Below are positions 47,290 through 55,661 of a stretch of DNA of 64,000 nucleotides, piece after piece. Within the stretch, counting starts at the first letter, position 1. The number at the start of each line of letters is the position of its first letter. Source of the DNA: an uncultured Clostridia bacterium (GTDB taxonomy: Bacteria; Bacillota; Clostridia; TANB77; CAG-508). The notes under the pieces were generated by a model. That model had not been told where the DNA came from. It made no database searches and saw nothing but the letters and a program-made list of their open reading frames with translations. The position numbers were made by a program, and so were the translations under genes. The stretch lies in contig CALXEX010000005.1 of the NCBI GenBank assembly GCA_944387445.1, forward strand, positions 1 to 64,000, written 5' to 3'.

Positions 47290-47751
47290 TTATATAAGTT
47301 TATTTAATAATTCATCATATTTTTCACCATATGATGTGATATTTAAAATTCTAGTATTTTCATCATCATTTCTTTCAAACTGAATATGGATATAGTTTTT
47401 AGGAAGGGCATCTTGAATAATTTCACCCCATTCAATAATGCAAATTCCATTTTCAAAATATTCTTCTCCACCAATGGCATAAAATTCAGAAGAATCTTCT
47501 AAACGATACACATCAAAGTGGAAAATTTTTATATCATCTTTTATATATTCATTCACAATCGTAAATGTAGGACTAGAGATTTCATCTTCTAATCCATAAT
47601 ATGTCAAAATTCCCTCTGTTAATTTTGTTTTCCCTGAACCTAAATCACCTGTTAAAACAAGGGTATCTCCTTTATTTAAGAAACTAGCTAATGTCTTTCC
47701 AAAAGTTAAAGTTTCTTTTTCATTATGGGATATTAATTTTACATGTTTCAT
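47290..47751 (-). CDS. tsaE: t6A biosynthesis ATPase TsaE
   Basis: A 153-aa P-loop protein. VLTGDLGSGKTKLTEGIL (about 33-50) is Walker A with the family-typical Thr/Lys follow-up; SSPTFTIVNEY (about 59-69) and FHFDVYRLED (about 77-86) are TsaE signatures, and IIEWGE is near 108. It assists TsaB-TsaD in modifying tRNA position 37. It is transcribed ahead of tsaB-rimI. Confidence 0.97.
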   Translation of the reverse strand: MKHVKLISHNEKETLTFGKTLASFLNKGDTLVLTGDLGSGKTKLTEGILTYYGLEDEISSPTFTIVNEYIKDDIKIFHFDVYRLEDSSEFYAIGGEEYFENGICIIEWGEIIQDALPKNYIHIQFERNDDENTRILNITSYGEKYDELLNKLI

Positions 47752-47852
47752 AATATACCTCTAAATTCATATTTTTCAAGCAATATTATACAATATATTT
47801 AATAAAATTACAATGTGTGTTTATTACATTTCTATGACATTCAAAAAAAATG

Positions 47853-47881
47853 TTGAAAAAAGTCCATGGTTCATATATAAT
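47853..47881 (+). promoter_or_regulatory. Promoter of the 47917 gene
   Basis: TTGAAA (47853-47858), 17 bases, TATAAT (47876-47881), 36 bases before the start codon. Confidence 0.65.
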
Positions 47882-47916
47882 AAAATTGTATGAGAATTTA
47901 ACGAAGGAGGAAGCAT

Positions 47917-48717
47917 ATGGATACATTTGCGAGTTACATTCTAGATGAACCAGATATGGCTTCTAAGATGGAAATTACATATTATTTAGCAAAAAAAGCC
48001 AGAATATTCTTTGATAAATCTGTTGTTTTCAAAACAGAAATTGCAAGAATGTTTGTAGACTATATGAAAGTAGATGTGGATAAGAACTTAATCATAACGG
48101 CTTGTCTATTATGTAATTGTAAAAAAGTAGATAATGCACAAGACATAGAAAAGATTCATTCATATGCTAAAGAAGGAGCAGACTATTTATTAACCTTAGG
48201 ATTTGATAAAAGATTTTGCAAAATATGTGAAGAAGTAAATCGATATAGCAATAGTAATCCAAGAGAAAGAGAAAGTGACGTTTTAGAATTGGTAGATCAA
48301 TTTGGAGGAATGTTACTAGATAGACCAGAAAGAATTGGATTTCAACCTGACGAAGCAATGGTGTTATTAGAACATAGAAATTTGAAAGGACAATATAATC
48401 GATTTTTACATACATTTGGAGAATTTGTTCAAATGATGGAACAAATCGAATTAAGTGATTTAACTTCCATGAAATCTTTAAGACGATTGGTAAAAATACA
48501 TAATGAATCAGAAAATATAAAGACATTTATCAAAAAAGTATGTTATGATTATGAACCTCAAATAGATAAAGCGGTAGAAAATCATAGAAAAGAAGTAAAA
48601 GATGAAATGTTTAAGGATGCTAATAGACCATTATTTAGTGAAGAAACCACAAGAAAAATATTAGCACATATAGCAGAAGAAAATATGCAAGGTGAAAAAT
48701 TGAAACATGAAAATTAA
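47917..48717 (+). CDS. Helical protein of unknown function, degenerate HD-domain-like
   Basis: A 266-aa helical protein. The order of segments (an early helix with EITYYLAKKARIFFDKS, then LIITACLLCNCKKVDNA, then HSYAKEGADYLLTLGF and VNRYSNS) resembles an HD-GYP/HD hydrolase fold, but the HD metal residues are missing. The C-terminal 50 residues are charged (ENHRKEVKDEMFKDANR). It is likely a binding rather than a hydrolytic protein. It precedes the EndoQ-like gene with a terminator between. The assignment is tentative. Confidence 0.5.
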   Translation: MDTFASYILDEPDMASKMEITYYLAKKARIFFDKSVVFKTEIARMFVDYMKVDVDKNLIITACLLCNCKKVDNAQDIEKIHSYAKEGADYLLTLGFDKRFCKICEEVNRYSNSNPRERESDVLELVDQFGGMLLDRPERIGFQPDEAMVLLEHRNLKGQYNRFLHTFGEFVQMMEQIELSDLTSMKSLRRLVKIHNESENIKTFIKKVCYDYEPQIDKAVENHRKEVKDEMFKDANRPLFSEETTRKILAHIAEENMQGEKLKHEN

Positions 48718-48726
48718 TCATTTTAA

Positions 48727-48753
48727 GGCGAGCATAGCTCGCTAATTTTTTTA
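48727..48753 (+). terminator. Terminator after the 47917 gene
   Basis: GGCGAGC and GCTCGCT around ATA, followed by AATTTTTTT. Confidence 0.8.
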
Positions 48754-48769
48754 GAAAAGAGGTATAAAA

Positions 48770-49957
48770 ATGTACGAAATATTTGCAGATTTACATGTAC
48801 ACATAGGAAGAAGTGAAAATGGAAAACCAATAAAAATAACAGCAGCAAGATCTTTGAATTTTGCAAACATTGCAAAAGAATGTGCAGAAAGAAAAGGGAT
48901 AAATGTTGTAGGCATTATTGATTGTGCCTCACCATATGTTATTGAGGATATTGAGAATTTTTTAAAAACAGGGGATGCTTATGAATTAAAAGATGGAGGT
49001 ATTATCTATAAAGATAAAGTTTGTATCCTTTTAGGAAGTGAAGTAGAAACTTCAGAAGAAGGAAGAAATGGAAAAAAAGGATCAGCACATAATATTTGTT
49101 TCTTTCCACATTTAACAGATATTAAAGGATTTTCAAACGAATTAAGTCATCATTTAAAAAATATTACATTGAGCACACAAAGGTCTGATTTATCAGGATA
49201 TGATTTAATTGATATGGTAGAAAAATATAATGGAATTTTAATACCAGCACATATTTTTACACCATTTAAAAGCTATTATGGAAATTGTACAGACAGATTA
49301 CAATATATATTTAAAGAAAAATATGATAAAATTTTTGCGGTAGAATTGGGCTTAAGCTCAGATACGTATTTGGCAGATATGATTTCAGAGCTAGAGAATA
49401 AGACATTTGTTACAAATTCAGATGCCCATTCTTTACCCAAAATTGCAAGAGAATACAATAAAATGCAAGTAGAAGACATTTCATTTAAAGAAATTGTAAA
49501 AGCATTAAAAAACGAAGATGGAAGAAAAGTAATTGCCAATTATGGGTTAGACCCAAAACTTGGAAAATATCATAGAACATATTGTGATGATTGTGAAAGA
49601 GCAATAGAAACAAAAGAACCAGTAGAAGTTTGTCCATATTGTGGTGGAAAAAAGGTTACATTTGGTGTTTTTGATAGAATTGAATTAATTCGTGATAAAC
49701 AAGAATCCCAAAGTCCAGAAAATAGACCACCATATGTATATCAAATACCATTAGGATTTATTCCAGGAGTTGGTGGAAAAACCATTACAAAATTATTAGA
49801 TACGTTTGATACAGAGATGAATATTTTACATAAATTATCAAAAGATGATATAGAAGCAGTTGTGGGAGAAAAAATTGCAGATACAATTGAAAAAGCAAGA
49901 AAGGGAGAATGTAAAGTACAATCTGGTGGTGGCGGAAACTATGGGAAAGTAGTTTAA
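48770..49957 (+). CDS. PHP-family endonuclease Q-like protein
   Basis: A 395-aa protein. FADLHVHIGRSENG (about residues 5-18) is the PHP metal site and GSEVETSEEG lies at about 88. FVTNSDAHSLPKIAREY (about 214-230) supplies the other metal ligands. A zinc-ribbon with CDDC and CPYC (about 275-300) and a helix-hairpin-helix segment GFIPGVGGKTITKLLDTFD (about 327-345) follow. This matches EndoQ, which nicks DNA 5' of deaminated bases. Preceded by AGAAAAGAGG. Confidence 0.85.
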   Translation: MYEIFADLHVHIGRSENGKPIKITAARSLNFANIAKECAERKGINVVGIIDCASPYVIEDIENFLKTGDAYELKDGGIIYKDKVCILLGSEVETSEEGRNGKKGSAHNICFFPHLTDIKGFSNELSHHLKNITLSTQRSDLSGYDLIDMVEKYNGILIPAHIFTPFKSYYGNCTDRLQYIFKEKYDKIFAVELGLSSDTYLADMISELENKTFVTNSDAHSLPKIAREYNKMQVEDISFKEIVKALKNEDGRKVIANYGLDPKLGKYHRTYCDDCERAIETKEPVEVCPYCGGKKVTFGVFDRIELIRDKQESQSPENRPPYVYQIPLGFIPGVGGKTITKLLDTFDTEMNILHKLSKDDIEAVVGEKIADTIEKARKGECKVQSGGGGNYGKVV

Positions 49958-50038
49958 TCGCTATGATTTGTAGCTTGTTTCTGACGAAGGAATTTTTTAT
50001 TATCATGCGTTCCATAATTAAAAAATAGTTCTATAAAT

Positions 50039-50077
50039 CTTCTTATCGAATACACATTATGTATAAACGATAAGGAG
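50039..50077 (+). promoter_or_regulatory. Hairpin sequestering the spoIIM ribosome binding site
   Basis: CTTCTTATCG (50039-50048) pairs with CGATAAGGAG (50068-50077; one G-T wobble), and the inner ATACA / TGTAT extends the stem. The 3' arm contains the AAGGAG Shine-Dalgarno of spoIIM (ATG at 50084). Confidence 0.55.
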
Positions 50078-50083
50078 ATTTTT

Positions 50084-50722
50084 ATGAAAGAAAAGAAACA
50101 ACTTAAAATATTAAAAATAATAAAAGAGCATGTGATGAATAATAAAAAAGACTATATTATCATTTTTTTGATATTTGTCATTGGAATATTTAGTGGTGTG
50201 TTTTTTATGAATCATTTGCAAGAAACACCCAAGACAGAAATTACGAATTATTTAAACCAGTTTATAGAAAAATTTAAAGGATTAGAAAAGGTAAATAACA
50301 TGGAATTATTGAAAAATTCAGTAATTCAAAATATTGGATTAGCAATAATGATTTGGTTTTTTGGAACAACGGTCATTGGGATTCCTGTTGTATTTGCCAT
50401 TGTTTTATATCGTGGGTTTTGTTTAGGATATACCATTTCGTTATGTATTACGATCATGGGATTGGGAAAAGGGATTAGTTTCATATTAGTAGCAGTAATG
50501 TTACAAAACATTTTGTTGATTCCTGCAATTTTAGCATTAGCGGTTAGTGGAATCAAATTATATAAATCCATTGTGAAAGATAAGACAAAGGAAAATGTTA
50601 AAATAGAGATTTTAAGACATACTGTATTTTCTACAATTATGTTAATCATAACAGTCATGGCATCTGTGATAGAGGTATTTATGTCTATTAATATATTAAA
50701 GTTAGTTATTAAATATTTTTAA
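50084..50722 (+). CDS. spoIIM: Stage II sporulation protein M
   Basis: A 212-aa membrane protein with about five helices (about 25-42, 85-112, 113-130, 136-156, 175-200) and a basic N-terminus (KEKKQLKILKIIKEH). YRGFCLGYTIS (about 110) and GSGxx-type LGKGISFILVAVMLQNIL are typical. It is part of the DMP peptidoglycan hydrolase complex that drives engulfment. In Bacillus spoIIM also lies close to xerD. Confidence 0.93.
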   Translation: MKEKKQLKILKIIKEHVMNNKKDYIIIFLIFVIGIFSGVFFMNHLQETPKTEITNYLNQFIEKFKGLEKVNNMELLKNSVIQNIGLAIMIWFFGTTVIGIPVVFAIVLYRGFCLGYTISLCITIMGLGKGISFILVAVMLQNILLIPAILALAVSGIKLYKSIVKDKTKENVKIEILRHTVFSTIMLIITVMASVIEVFMSINILKLVIKYF

Positions 50723-50821
50723 AAAATATCAAAAAATGTATTTACTTTTTTTTAATAGTTTGATATAACATATATAGTTTATGTAAATACAATTTAAAAA
50801 ATATAGAGGTAGGGGAAAAAA

Positions 50822-51703
50822 ATGGAAAGACAACTAAAATTCTTTTTTAACTTTTTAGAGAATGATAAGAAATTATCAGAAAATACATTACAATCATACA
50901 AAAGAGATTTGAAGCAATTTAGAAAATATTTAGAGGAAAAGGGAATTCACTACAACAGAGTAAAAGAAGAAGATATGCAAAATTATATAAAAGGACTACA
51001 AGAGCAAGGAAAAAAAGCATCAAGTATTTCTAGATGTATCGCATCAATTCGTTCTTTCTATCAATTTATATTAAAAAATAAAAAGATAAAAGTAGATCCA
51101 ACAGCCAATATTCAATCTCCAAAAATAGAAAAAAGAACACCAAATGTATTGACAGCAAAAGAAGTAGAATTATTGTTAAAACAACCAGATAATGTTGACT
51201 TAAAAGGTATCAGAGATAAAGCAATGCTAGAATTTGCTTATGCAACAGGAATGAGAGTAACAGAAATTATTTCACTAAATATAGATGATGTTAACTTAGA
51301 AGAAGCATATGTTATCTGTAAAAATGGAAACAAACAAAGAATTATTCCACTTGGATCAATGTCATTAAAAGCTTTAAAAGAATATATTGAGGAAGCAAGA
51401 GGAATCTTAATTAAAAATGAAGATGAAAAAGCGTTATTTGTTAACGTAAATGGTGGAAGACTTACAAGACAAGGATTCTGGAAGATTATTAAATTCTATA
51501 AAGAACAAGCACATATTACAAAAGATATCACACCACATGTATTAAGACATTCATTTGCAACACATTTGTTACAAAATGGTGCGGATTTAAGAGCCATTCA
51601 AACCATGCTTGGACATTCAGATATATCTTCTACACAAGTATATATGCAATTCCAAGATGAAGGCTTAAGAGATATTTATAAAAAAGCACATCCAAGAGCT
51701 TAA
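50822..51703 (+). CDS. xerD: Tyrosine recombinase XerD
   Basis: A 293-aa XerC/D-type recombinase. The N-terminal SAM-like domain (about 1-85) has LSENTLQSYKRDLKQF. Catalytic residues are R in ATGMRVTEI (about 145), K in NGNKQRIIPL (about 169), H and R in TPHVLRHSFATHLLQ (about 240-254), H in MLGHSDISST (about 268) and Tyr in TQVYMQF (about 276). It resolves chromosome dimers at dif. No dif-like site was recognised here. Confidence 0.94.
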   Translation: MERQLKFFFNFLENDKKLSENTLQSYKRDLKQFRKYLEEKGIHYNRVKEEDMQNYIKGLQEQGKKASSISRCIASIRSFYQFILKNKKIKVDPTANIQSPKIEKRTPNVLTAKEVELLLKQPDNVDLKGIRDKAMLEFAYATGMRVTEIISLNIDDVNLEEAYVICKNGNKQRIIPLGSMSLKALKEYIEEARGILIKNEDEKALFVNVNGGRLTRQGFWKIIKFYKEQAHITKDITPHVLRHSFATHLLQNGADLRAIQTMLGHSDISSTQVYMQFQDEGLRDIYKKAHPRA

Positions 51704-51717
51704 TGATTAAAAGATAG

Positions 51718-51749
51718 ACAGCTATATAAAAAAATATAGCTGTTTTTTT
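51718..51749 (+). terminator. Terminator of xerD
   Basis: ACAGCTATAT and ATATAGCTGT form a perfect 10-bp stem, followed by T7. The T-run abuts the palindromic element. Confidence 0.88.
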
Positions 51750-52010
51750 GTTATAATTCACAGCTTAATCAATACCCTAGAGGCTTATGTTTTTTCTAGA
51801 TTTCATAAATTTCTCGGCTCAATACAAATAATAAGAAACTCTAAAATCATTTTATGGCACCCTTTCACTTAGTCCTCGCTACGCTCGACGCGAACATTTT
51901 CCATAAAATGATTCAAGAGTTTCTAATTATTTTCCAATCACATTCGAAATTTTATTACATCTAGAAAAAACATAAGCCTCTAGGGTATTGATTAAGCTGT
52001 GAATTGTAAC
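51750..52010. repeat. 261-bp near-perfect palindromic element (MITE-like)
   Basis: The terminal arms 51750-51801 and 51959-52010 are 52 bp each and inverted with one mismatch (51754, T against C). A second pair of arms (AGAAACTCT..AATCATTTTATGG, 51834-51857, against CCATAAAATGATT..AGAGTTTCT, 51901-51923) continues the stem inward. The centre holds CTCGCTACGCTCGACGCGAA, whose complement shares TTCGCGTCGA with the elements at 3544 and 24980. GTTTTTT flanks both ends (51742-51748 and 52011-52017). It has no ORF; it fills most of the 437-bp gap. Confidence 0.82.
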
Positions 52011-52141
52011 GTTTTTTGTCCTTATTTGCTGATAAATTTAAAATTACTTGTATAAACAATAAGAGATATGATAAAATATCACCTATGAGAAGTTTAACCT
52101 TATTATATAGGAAAAAAACAAAAAATGAAAAGGTGGGAGAA

Positions 52142-53035
52142 ATGAAAAAAACAATCATACTAAGAATATTTGTAGGAATATTGGCTCTATGTCTTTGTAT
52201 TTTGGCATTAACAATTGCATATTTTTTTAATACAGATATTCAAACGAAAGAGCCAAGACAAGTTTCAGCAGACTGCGAAATACATACATATACATATATG
52301 GAAAGAAATATATTTACGGTTACTAAAAAAAATGCTGAAGAAATCGGTAATCAAAAATATATCGTATATTTTCATGGTGGTTCTTATGTGGCAGAAGCTA
52401 CACAAAATCATTGGGATTTTTTAGAAGATATTGTAAAAGATACAGGATATACCGTTATTATGCCAGATTATCCGCTAACGCCTAAATATCATTATCAAGA
52501 TGTATACAATATGGTAGAGCCATTATATAAAGAAATTATAGAAACGGTTGGAAATGAAAATGTAATTTTAATGGGAGATTCAGCAGGAGGTGGTTTAGCG
52601 CTTGGATTATATGAAAAAATGGCAGAAGAAGCAGTAGCACTTCCTAGCAAAACAATTTTAATTTCGCCATGGTTAGATGTAAAATTAGAAAATGAAAATA
52701 TACGAGAAATCGAAAAACAAGATACCATTTTAAATAAAGAAACCTTAAGATTAGCAGGGATTGCTTATGCAGGAAATGATGGAATTAATAGTTATTTGGT
52801 AAATCCAATAGAGGGAGATGCATCTACATTTCAAAATGTCAAAATATTCATTGGAACAAAAGATATATTAAATCCAGATTGTCATTTGTTAAAAGAAAAA
52901 GCAGATCAAGTAAATGGTGAGGTAGAAATCAAAGAATATGAAAATGCAAAACATATTTGGATAATTGATCATAATTCTGAAGAAGAAGTTACTAAGCAAG
53001 CATATAATGATGTTATAGAAGAATTAAAAAATTGA
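52142..53035 (+). CDS. Alpha/beta hydrolase, HSL-type esterase with signal anchor
   Basis: A 297-aa protein. N-terminal helix about 7-27, then the hormone-sensitive-lipase signature YFHGGSYV (about 79-86; oxyanion hole), the nucleophile elbow MGDSAGGGLALGL (about 147-159), Asp in FIGTKDILNPD and His in NAKHIWI. It should act outside the membrane on an acyl ester. ATG 52142 follows GGTGGGAG. It precedes an acyltransferase-like gene. Confidence 0.87.
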   Translation: MKKTIILRIFVGILALCLCILALTIAYFFNTDIQTKEPRQVSADCEIHTYTYMERNIFTVTKKNAEEIGNQKYIVYFHGGSYVAEATQNHWDFLEDIVKDTGYTVIMPDYPLTPKYHYQDVYNMVEPLYKEIIETVGNENVILMGDSAGGGLALGLYEKMAEEAVALPSKTILISPWLDVKLENENIREIEKQDTILNKETLRLAGIAYAGNDGINSYLVNPIEGDASTFQNVKIFIGTKDILNPDCHLLKEKADQVNGEVEIKEYENAKHIWIIDHNSEEEVTKQAYNDVIEELKN

Positions 53036-53131
53036 TAAGGAGAAAGGTTGAAAAAGAATTACAATTTTGGCTGTGACAGAAATTAATTTTTTTACAACCG
53101 AGTTAGTGCCTTTGAGAGGAATGGTAAGAAA

Positions 53132-54427
53132 ATGAATGATAAAAAAGAAAAATTATATTGGAGAAGATTAGATAATTCGGCCAAGATATTTCCCATATCT
53201 GCTGGAAAAAAATATAGTACTGTTTTTAGATTATCTGTTGTGTTAAAAGAACTTATCCAACCAGATATACTAGCAATAGCAGTAGAAAAAGCATTAGAAC
53301 AATATGAATTTTTTAGAGTTCGTTTAAAAAATGGATTTTTTTGGAACTATCTAGAATATAATCCCAAAAAACCAATTGTAGAACAAGAGAAAGAATATCC
53401 TTGTAAATATATAGAACCAAAAGAAAATAATCAATATTTATTTAAAGTTACCTATTTTGATAAGAAAATAAATATTGATATATTTCATTCCTTAACAGAT
53501 GGAAATAGTGGAATTATGTTTTTTAGAGAGATTGTCTATAATTATATTGAATTATCACACAAAGAAGAATTTCAAGAAGAATTAAGAATCAAAAGAAAAT
53601 TTGATATATCAACAGAAGATAGTTATATAAAAAATTATAATAAAAAAGCGAAGGGAAATAATTCAGCAAAAAGAGCGTATAAATTAGCAGGAAGAAAAAT
53701 AAAGTTAGGTGCGATTTCAGCGATACATGAAATCATTGATTTGCAAGAATTAAAACAAGAAGCAAAAGCACATAATGCAACAATCACACAATACTTAACA
53801 GCGGTTTTAATTTATGCCATTTATCAAGCCAATTATTTGAAAAATAAAGGAAAAAAGCCAATAAAAGTATGTATACCAGTTAATTTAAAAAAATATTTTC
53901 CTTCTAATACAATTTCTAATTTCTTTTCCTATATCACCGTAGAAGCAGAAATGCAAAAAGATCATTTAGATACATTTGATAAAATATTAGATTTTGTAAA
54001 AAAAGATTTTGAAAGAAAATTAACTCCAGAAGAAATTCAAAAAACAATGTCTGGAAATGTAAAACTAGGAACCAATTTATTCATTAAAATGATACCATTG
54101 GTATTAAAAAAGCCAATTGTCAGGTTAAGTTATCTAGAAATTCGAAAATATACAACAACAACTTTTTCGAATATAGGAAGAATTGGTATAATAGGTAAAT
54201 ATCAAAAATATATAGAAGATTTTTTGATGTTAATTGCACCTGAACCAGTAGAAAAAATTAAATGTTCTGCATGTTCATTTGAAAATCACATTGTATTTAC
54301 CTTTACATCAATTTTAGATGATTGCAGTATAGAAAAAGCATTTTATCAATTTTTAACAGAAAAACATATTCAGGTAAAAATAGAAAGCAATGAAATTTTA
54401 GATATCAAAAATGGTGAAGAGCCATAA
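53132..54427 (+). CDS. Alcohol-acetyltransferase/condensation-like acyltransferase
   Basis: A 431-aa protein of the CoA-dependent acyltransferase (condensation-domain) fold. FHSLTDGNSGIMFFREI (about 112-128) corresponds to the H-x3-DG active site. The C-terminal half has the second subdomain with KVCIPVNLKKYFPSNTISNF (about 247-266) and TTTTFSNIGRIG (about 347-358). The substrate is unknown. It is co-oriented with the upstream esterase and the downstream membrane protein. Confidence 0.72.
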   Translation: MNDKKEKLYWRRLDNSAKIFPISAGKKYSTVFRLSVVLKELIQPDILAIAVEKALEQYEFFRVRLKNGFFWNYLEYNPKKPIVEQEKEYPCKYIEPKENNQYLFKVTYFDKKINIDIFHSLTDGNSGIMFFREIVYNYIELSHKEEFQEELRIKRKFDISTEDSYIKNYNKKAKGNNSAKRAYKLAGRKIKLGAISAIHEIIDLQELKQEAKAHNATITQYLTAVLIYAIYQANYLKNKGKKPIKVCIPVNLKKYFPSNTISNFFSYITVEAEMQKDHLDTFDKILDFVKKDFERKLTPEEIQKTMSGNVKLGTNLFIKMIPLVLKKPIVRLSYLEIRKYTTTTFSNIGRIGIIGKYQKYIEDFLMLIAPEPVEKIKCSACSFENHIVFTFTSILDDCSIEKAFYQFLTEKHIQVKIESNEILDIKNGEEP

Positions 54428-54460
54428 GGATGAAAGAGATAAATAAGAAAGGAAGTACTT

Positions 54461-55024
54461 ATGTTATATCCTAAAAAATTAAGTAGTAAAAAAAGTAATT
54501 TATTGATTAAAATATTATTAGGTGTTTCATTGATAATTGCGATTATATTGACAATTATCAACAAGCTAACAACACCTGAAATTCATTGGGCAGAACTTGC
54601 TATTAGTGGAATTATCTATATTTGGATAACAGTTCGATATTCAATCAATAAAAGAACCAATATTGCAGGCCATGTTATGATACAAGCAATTGCTATTTCA
54701 CTTTTAACAACATATATAGATTATAATTTTGGATTTAAAGGGTGGTCTTTAGAAATTTCAATTCCGATTATTATTATGATAGCGAATGTAACAATGTTAG
54801 TATTAACCATAGTCAGTCATAGAAAATATGTAAGATATGCTATATATCAATTGATGATTTGTATATATAGTTTGATACCAATTTATTTTATACAAGAAGA
54901 ATTGATTGATAATTATGTTTTAAGTTATGTAGCTATTGGTATTTCTATTGTGAATTTCATATTAACCATTATTCTTTCGGCAAGAGATGTGAAAGAAGCA
55001 GTTATAAGAAAGTTTCATATGTAA
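54461..55024 (+). CDS. Six-helix membrane protein (DUF6320-like)
   Basis: A 187-aa protein with six hydrophobic helices (about 18-36, 44-60, 70-88, 97-116, 123-141, 152-172). The N-terminus MLYPKKLSSKKSN lies in the cytoplasm. In position and layout it is like DUF6320 proteins that follow alcohol-acetyltransferase-like genes. Start chosen by GAAAGGAAG ahead of ATG. Function unknown; it may anchor or serve the acyltransferase. Confidence 0.5.
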   Translation: MLYPKKLSSKKSNLLIKILLGVSLIIAIILTIINKLTTPEIHWAELAISGIIYIWITVRYSINKRTNIAGHVMIQAIAISLLTTYIDYNFGFKGWSLEISIPIIIMIANVTMLVLTIVSHRKYVRYAIYQLMICIYSLIPIYFIQEELIDNYVLSYVAIGISIVNFILTIILSARDVKEAVIRKFHM

Positions 55025-55037
55025 AATATGGATGTAA

Positions 55038-55078
55038 AACAAAGAGACGTCAACTATTCTGACGTCCCTTTGTTTTTC
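55038..55078 (+). terminator. Terminator of the hydrolase-acyltransferase cassette
   Basis: AAACAAAGAGACGTCA and TGACGTCCCTTTGTTT pair with one mismatch and a 7-base loop, followed by a T-run. Confidence 0.87.
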
Positions 55079-55333
55079 GATTTTTTTATCAGTACTACTT
55101 GATAAATATTAAAGTTCATGATATATTATTAACATAATTATTTATAATTAAATTCAAAAAGATTAAATCAGAAGTTTATTTCTAAAAATTTCAGAATAAA
55201 AAGTATAAGTTAGTATTTAGCAAAACATAAGTTTACATGAGATAGTATATAAAAATTAGAATGTTTGTTATTCTACTATATATTTTTAACTATTTTTTGT
55301 TATTAAAGATTTAATTTCATAGTTTAGAAATCA

Positions 55334-55410
55334 AATATTTTATAATTCAAATCGTTTCCAATAAAGAATAAATTTTTTAGAAGTATTTTGCAATATTTTA
55401 TAATTCAAAT
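55334..55410. repeat. 19-bp direct repeat in a long AT-rich gap
   Basis: AATATTTTATAATTCAAAT occurs at 55334-55352 and 55392-55410. The 55079-55482 gap otherwise shows only AT-rich sequence. Only two copies, so this is not a CRISPR. Confidence 0.5.
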
Positions 55411-55482
55411 TTTTAAACCTTAAAAATCTTAAATGGCAGTTTAATTATAAGTAATTATAAATTAATAACAAGGAGGAATTTA

Positions 55483-55551
55483 ATGGACAAAAAAGGAAAG
55501 AATCTTGTATTACTGGTCAAGAATTTATGGAAAAAATTTAAAAGGAAGTGA
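55483..55551 (+). CDS. Putative 22-aa small ORF
   Basis: MDKKGKNLVLLVKNLWKKFK then RK: a short basic, amphipathic peptide. AAGGAGG is placed six bases before the ATG. Its TGA overlaps the ATG of the next small ORF (TGATG). It could be a real small protein, or a remnant. Another frame through the region also reads as a decayed gene. Confidence 0.35.
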   Translation: MDKKGKNLVLLVKNLWKKFKRK

Positions 55552-55646
55552 TGATTATAGAGGAAGATGAAAGACAAATTATCTTGACAGAACATTTAGA
55601 GTTACATATAATAGAGGCAAGGAAAAAAATTAGGGCGTATAATTGA
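55551..55646 (+). CDS. Putative 31-aa small ORF or gene remnant
   Basis: MIIEEDERQIILTEHLELHI then IEARKKIRAYN. The T-E-H-L-E-L-H-I-I-E pattern resembles a piece of PD-(D/E)XK transposase-like (Rpn/ PDDEXK_2) proteins, which suggests a decayed remnant. It is translationally coupled to the preceding small ORF, 16 bases before the next gene. Confidence 0.35.
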   Translation: MIIEEDERQIILTEHLELHIIEARKKIRAYN

Positions 55647-55661
55647 GAGTAGGGGTGAAAT

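Noticed and set aside
51750-52010. dif site for XerD
   Set aside because: The arms are 52 bp and separated by 157 bp; a dif site is about 28 bp with 11-bp arms.
52016-52141. Longer start for the esterase (TTG at 52016)
   Set aside because: The extra 42 residues abut the palindrome and have no ribosome binding site; ATG 52142 has GGTGGGAG and gives a proper signal anchor.
55334-55410. CRISPR-like repeat
   Set aside because: Only two copies of an AT-only 19-mer, no further units and no cas genes.
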